From Terriglobia bacterium (GTDB lineage Bacteria > Acidobacteriota > Terriglobia > Acidiferrales > UBA7541), in NCBI GenBank assembly GCA_020073375.1, contig JAIQFG010000043.1, positions 1-43,374 of the forward strand: 43,374 bases of DNA, given 5' to 3'. Below the pieces are notes generated by a model that made no database searches, had not been told where the DNA came from, and saw only the letters and a program-made list of their open reading frames with translations. Within the stretch, counting starts at the first letter, position 1; every line of letters begins with the position of its first letter. The position numbers and the translations under genes were made by a program. Of the stretch, positions 42,430 to 43,374 are shown one piece after another.

Positions 42430-43071
42430 ATGGCAAATCCAGCCGTAATCCCTATTTCTGTTCACAACACTCGTTCCCGCCGTACCAAGCACGGTCGCAT
42501 GACTGTCTTAACACCCAAGGAGGTGCTCGATTTGCTCAAGGCTGCGCGTAAACGATCAACGCGGGATTGGGCAATGATCCTCATGGCATATAGGCACGGA
42601 CTGCGTGCTTCTGAAGTCTGCGGTATCAAGCTGGCCGACGTGGACATGAAAGCCGGTTCGATCTCGATCCGTCGGCTCAAAGGCTCACTCCACACCATAC
42701 AACCGCTGTACCAGCATAAAGGGCAGCCGTTGCTGGATGAATCGGCTGCACTCCGGGCGTGGATGCGGAAGCTGCAAGCCGATGGATCAGACTTCCTATT
42801 CTGCTCCCAGAAAGGAGGAAGACTCGACCGTACCCAGTTCTTTCGCAACTTTCAAAAGGTTGCAGAGGACGCTGGTCTGCCAGTGGAGAAGCGGCATCCA
42901 CACGTCCTGAAGCATTCGTTGGCATCGCACCTTGTAGCCGGAAATGCCAACCTTGCCTTGATTCGTCAGGCCCTGGGTCACCGCTCGATTTCTTCAACCA
43001 TGCAGTACATCGGCACCACAGATACTCAGGCCGCTGAGGCCTTACAGAAGGCCTTAATGGGACTGTTTTGA
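42430..43071 (+). CDS. Short FimB-like tyrosine recombinase, catalytic domain only
   Basis: A 213-residue protein, the length of FimB/FimE invertases. It has R59 (HGLRASEV), K84, H158-x-x-K161 (HPHVLKHSLASH), H184 (LGHRSISST) and Y193 (MQYIG). The second catalytic Arg is replaced by Lys (HxxK instead of HxxR). There is no SAM-like core-binding domain. It has its own leader with a motif shared with the gene at 40620 (CTGCATCTCGAATCC), and lies 250 bp from attR. It may act as a second recombinase, an excision factor, or a DNA-inverting switch; no invertible repeat was found. Confidence 0.88.
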   Translation: MANPAVIPISVHNTRSRRTKHGRMTVLTPKEVLDLLKAARKRSTRDWAMILMAYRHGLRASEVCGIKLADVDMKAGSISIRRLKGSLHTIQPLYQHKGQPLLDESAALRAWMRKLQADGSDFLFCSQKGGRLDRTQFFRNFQKVAEDAGLPVEKRHPHVLKHSLASHLVAGNANLALIRQALGHRSISSTMQYIGTTDTQAAEALQKALMGLF

Positions 43072-43323
43072 GGCTCATCAAAATCTCTGTAAGGTTGTAT
43101 TCTCACTTCACTGGCAAGCACATTCAAAGGACTTAGGGACGGTCATTGATAAGGCAGGAATGCAGGTAATGTTGCATTTGTCAGAGTTTTCGGTGAGAGA
43201 ACCATAATATCAAAAGGTGGGTGAAAGAAGGGGAGAACCGAAGAGCTCTCTTAGCCTCTGTTTTACTGCTTAATCTCACCTAAATGCCGCTGTTTCATCA
43301 CAAGGTCAGCAGCAGATTTTAAT
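43072..43323. other. Right-end non-coding region next to attR
   Basis: About 250 bp from the last gene to the attR core, without a gene. It holds copy B of the 17 bp inverted repeat (43297-43313), 10 bp from attR, and is purine-rich on the plus strand in the middle. It is the natural place for integrase/excision-factor arm sites. Confidence 0.5.
43297..43313. repeat. 17 bp inverted-repeat copy B (attR side)
   Basis: ATCACAAGGTCAGCAGC, the reverse complement of 32928-32944 in front of the integrase. It ends 10 bp before the attR core. Confidence 0.7.
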
Positions 43324-43369
43324 GCTCATAACCCGAAGGTCGTTGGTTCAAATCCAACCCCCGCAACCA
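43324..43369 (+). repeat. attR core, 46 bp tRNA-fMet 3' fragment
   Basis: Identical to 31713-31758. It lacks the acceptor 5' strand, the D arm and half of the anticodon stem, so it is not a working tRNA. The chromosome resumes at about 43370. Confidence 0.95.
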
Positions 43370-43374
43370 AATTC

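Noticed and set aside
43324..43369. Second tRNA-fMet gene
   Set aside because: Only the 3' 46 bases are present; the acceptor 5' strand and D arm are missing. It is the attR core.

Overview
The window is a piece of a high-GC bacterial chromosome (1 to about 31,700) followed by an 11.6 kb integrated mobile element of visibly lower GC (31,713-43,369). The chromosomal part suits an acidobacterium of the Terriglobia type. This is an inference from the split glycine decarboxylase, the multihaem cytochrome locus, the many secreted proteins of unknown function and the palindromic repeats between genes. No rRNA is present to confirm it.

The left part (1-6,600) holds the end of a Clp-type AAA+ ATPase, then a complete leftward glycine cleavage operon (gcvT-gcvH-gcvPA-gcvPB), then a cysteine-rich mini-protein overlapping a possible RsbW-like gene. 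From 7,333 to 11,841 lies a rightward operon for extracytoplasmic electron transfer: a decahaem DmsE/MtrA-type cytochrome, an MtrB/PioB-type outer-membrane barrel, a monohaem cytochrome c, a NapC/CymA-like membrane tetrahaem cytochrome with one CX4CH site, and a small membrane protein. A CRP/FNR-type operator lies about 100 bp upstream and a terminator follows. Together these could carry electrons from quinol across the periplasm and the outer membrane, or the reverse.

From 12,000 to 31,500 come mostly unlinked housekeeping genes: ftcD, an acyl-CoA synthetase, thiG, a CPBP protease, a DUF1624 acyltransferase, ftsB coupled to a phosphohexomutase, cutA, a Cys/Met-metabolism PLP enzyme, a MacB/FtsX-like permease, a ferredoxin-NADP reductase-like enzyme, glgB and several secreted proteins. 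Many intergenic gaps carry REP-like palindromes. Two of these are composite 130 bp elements with the same architecture.

At 31,682-31,758 is the initiator tRNA (fMet). Its last 46 bases are repeated exactly at 43,324-43,369 and bound the mobile element. Inside are a phage-type integrase next to attL, a coiled-coil protein, a large type IIG-like restriction-modification protein, a GIY-YIG nuclease with an operator-like palindrome in front, a 660 bp gene-free tract full of hairpins (candidate large structured RNA), an HU-like protein, several small proteins with structured leaders, an ArdC-type antirestriction protein, and a second short FimB-like recombinase near attR. No conjugation, replication or capsid genes are seen, so the element looks like a small mobilisable or satellite-like island that carries both restriction and antirestriction. 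The most likely undescribed item is the structured RNA tract with its neighbouring small genes.
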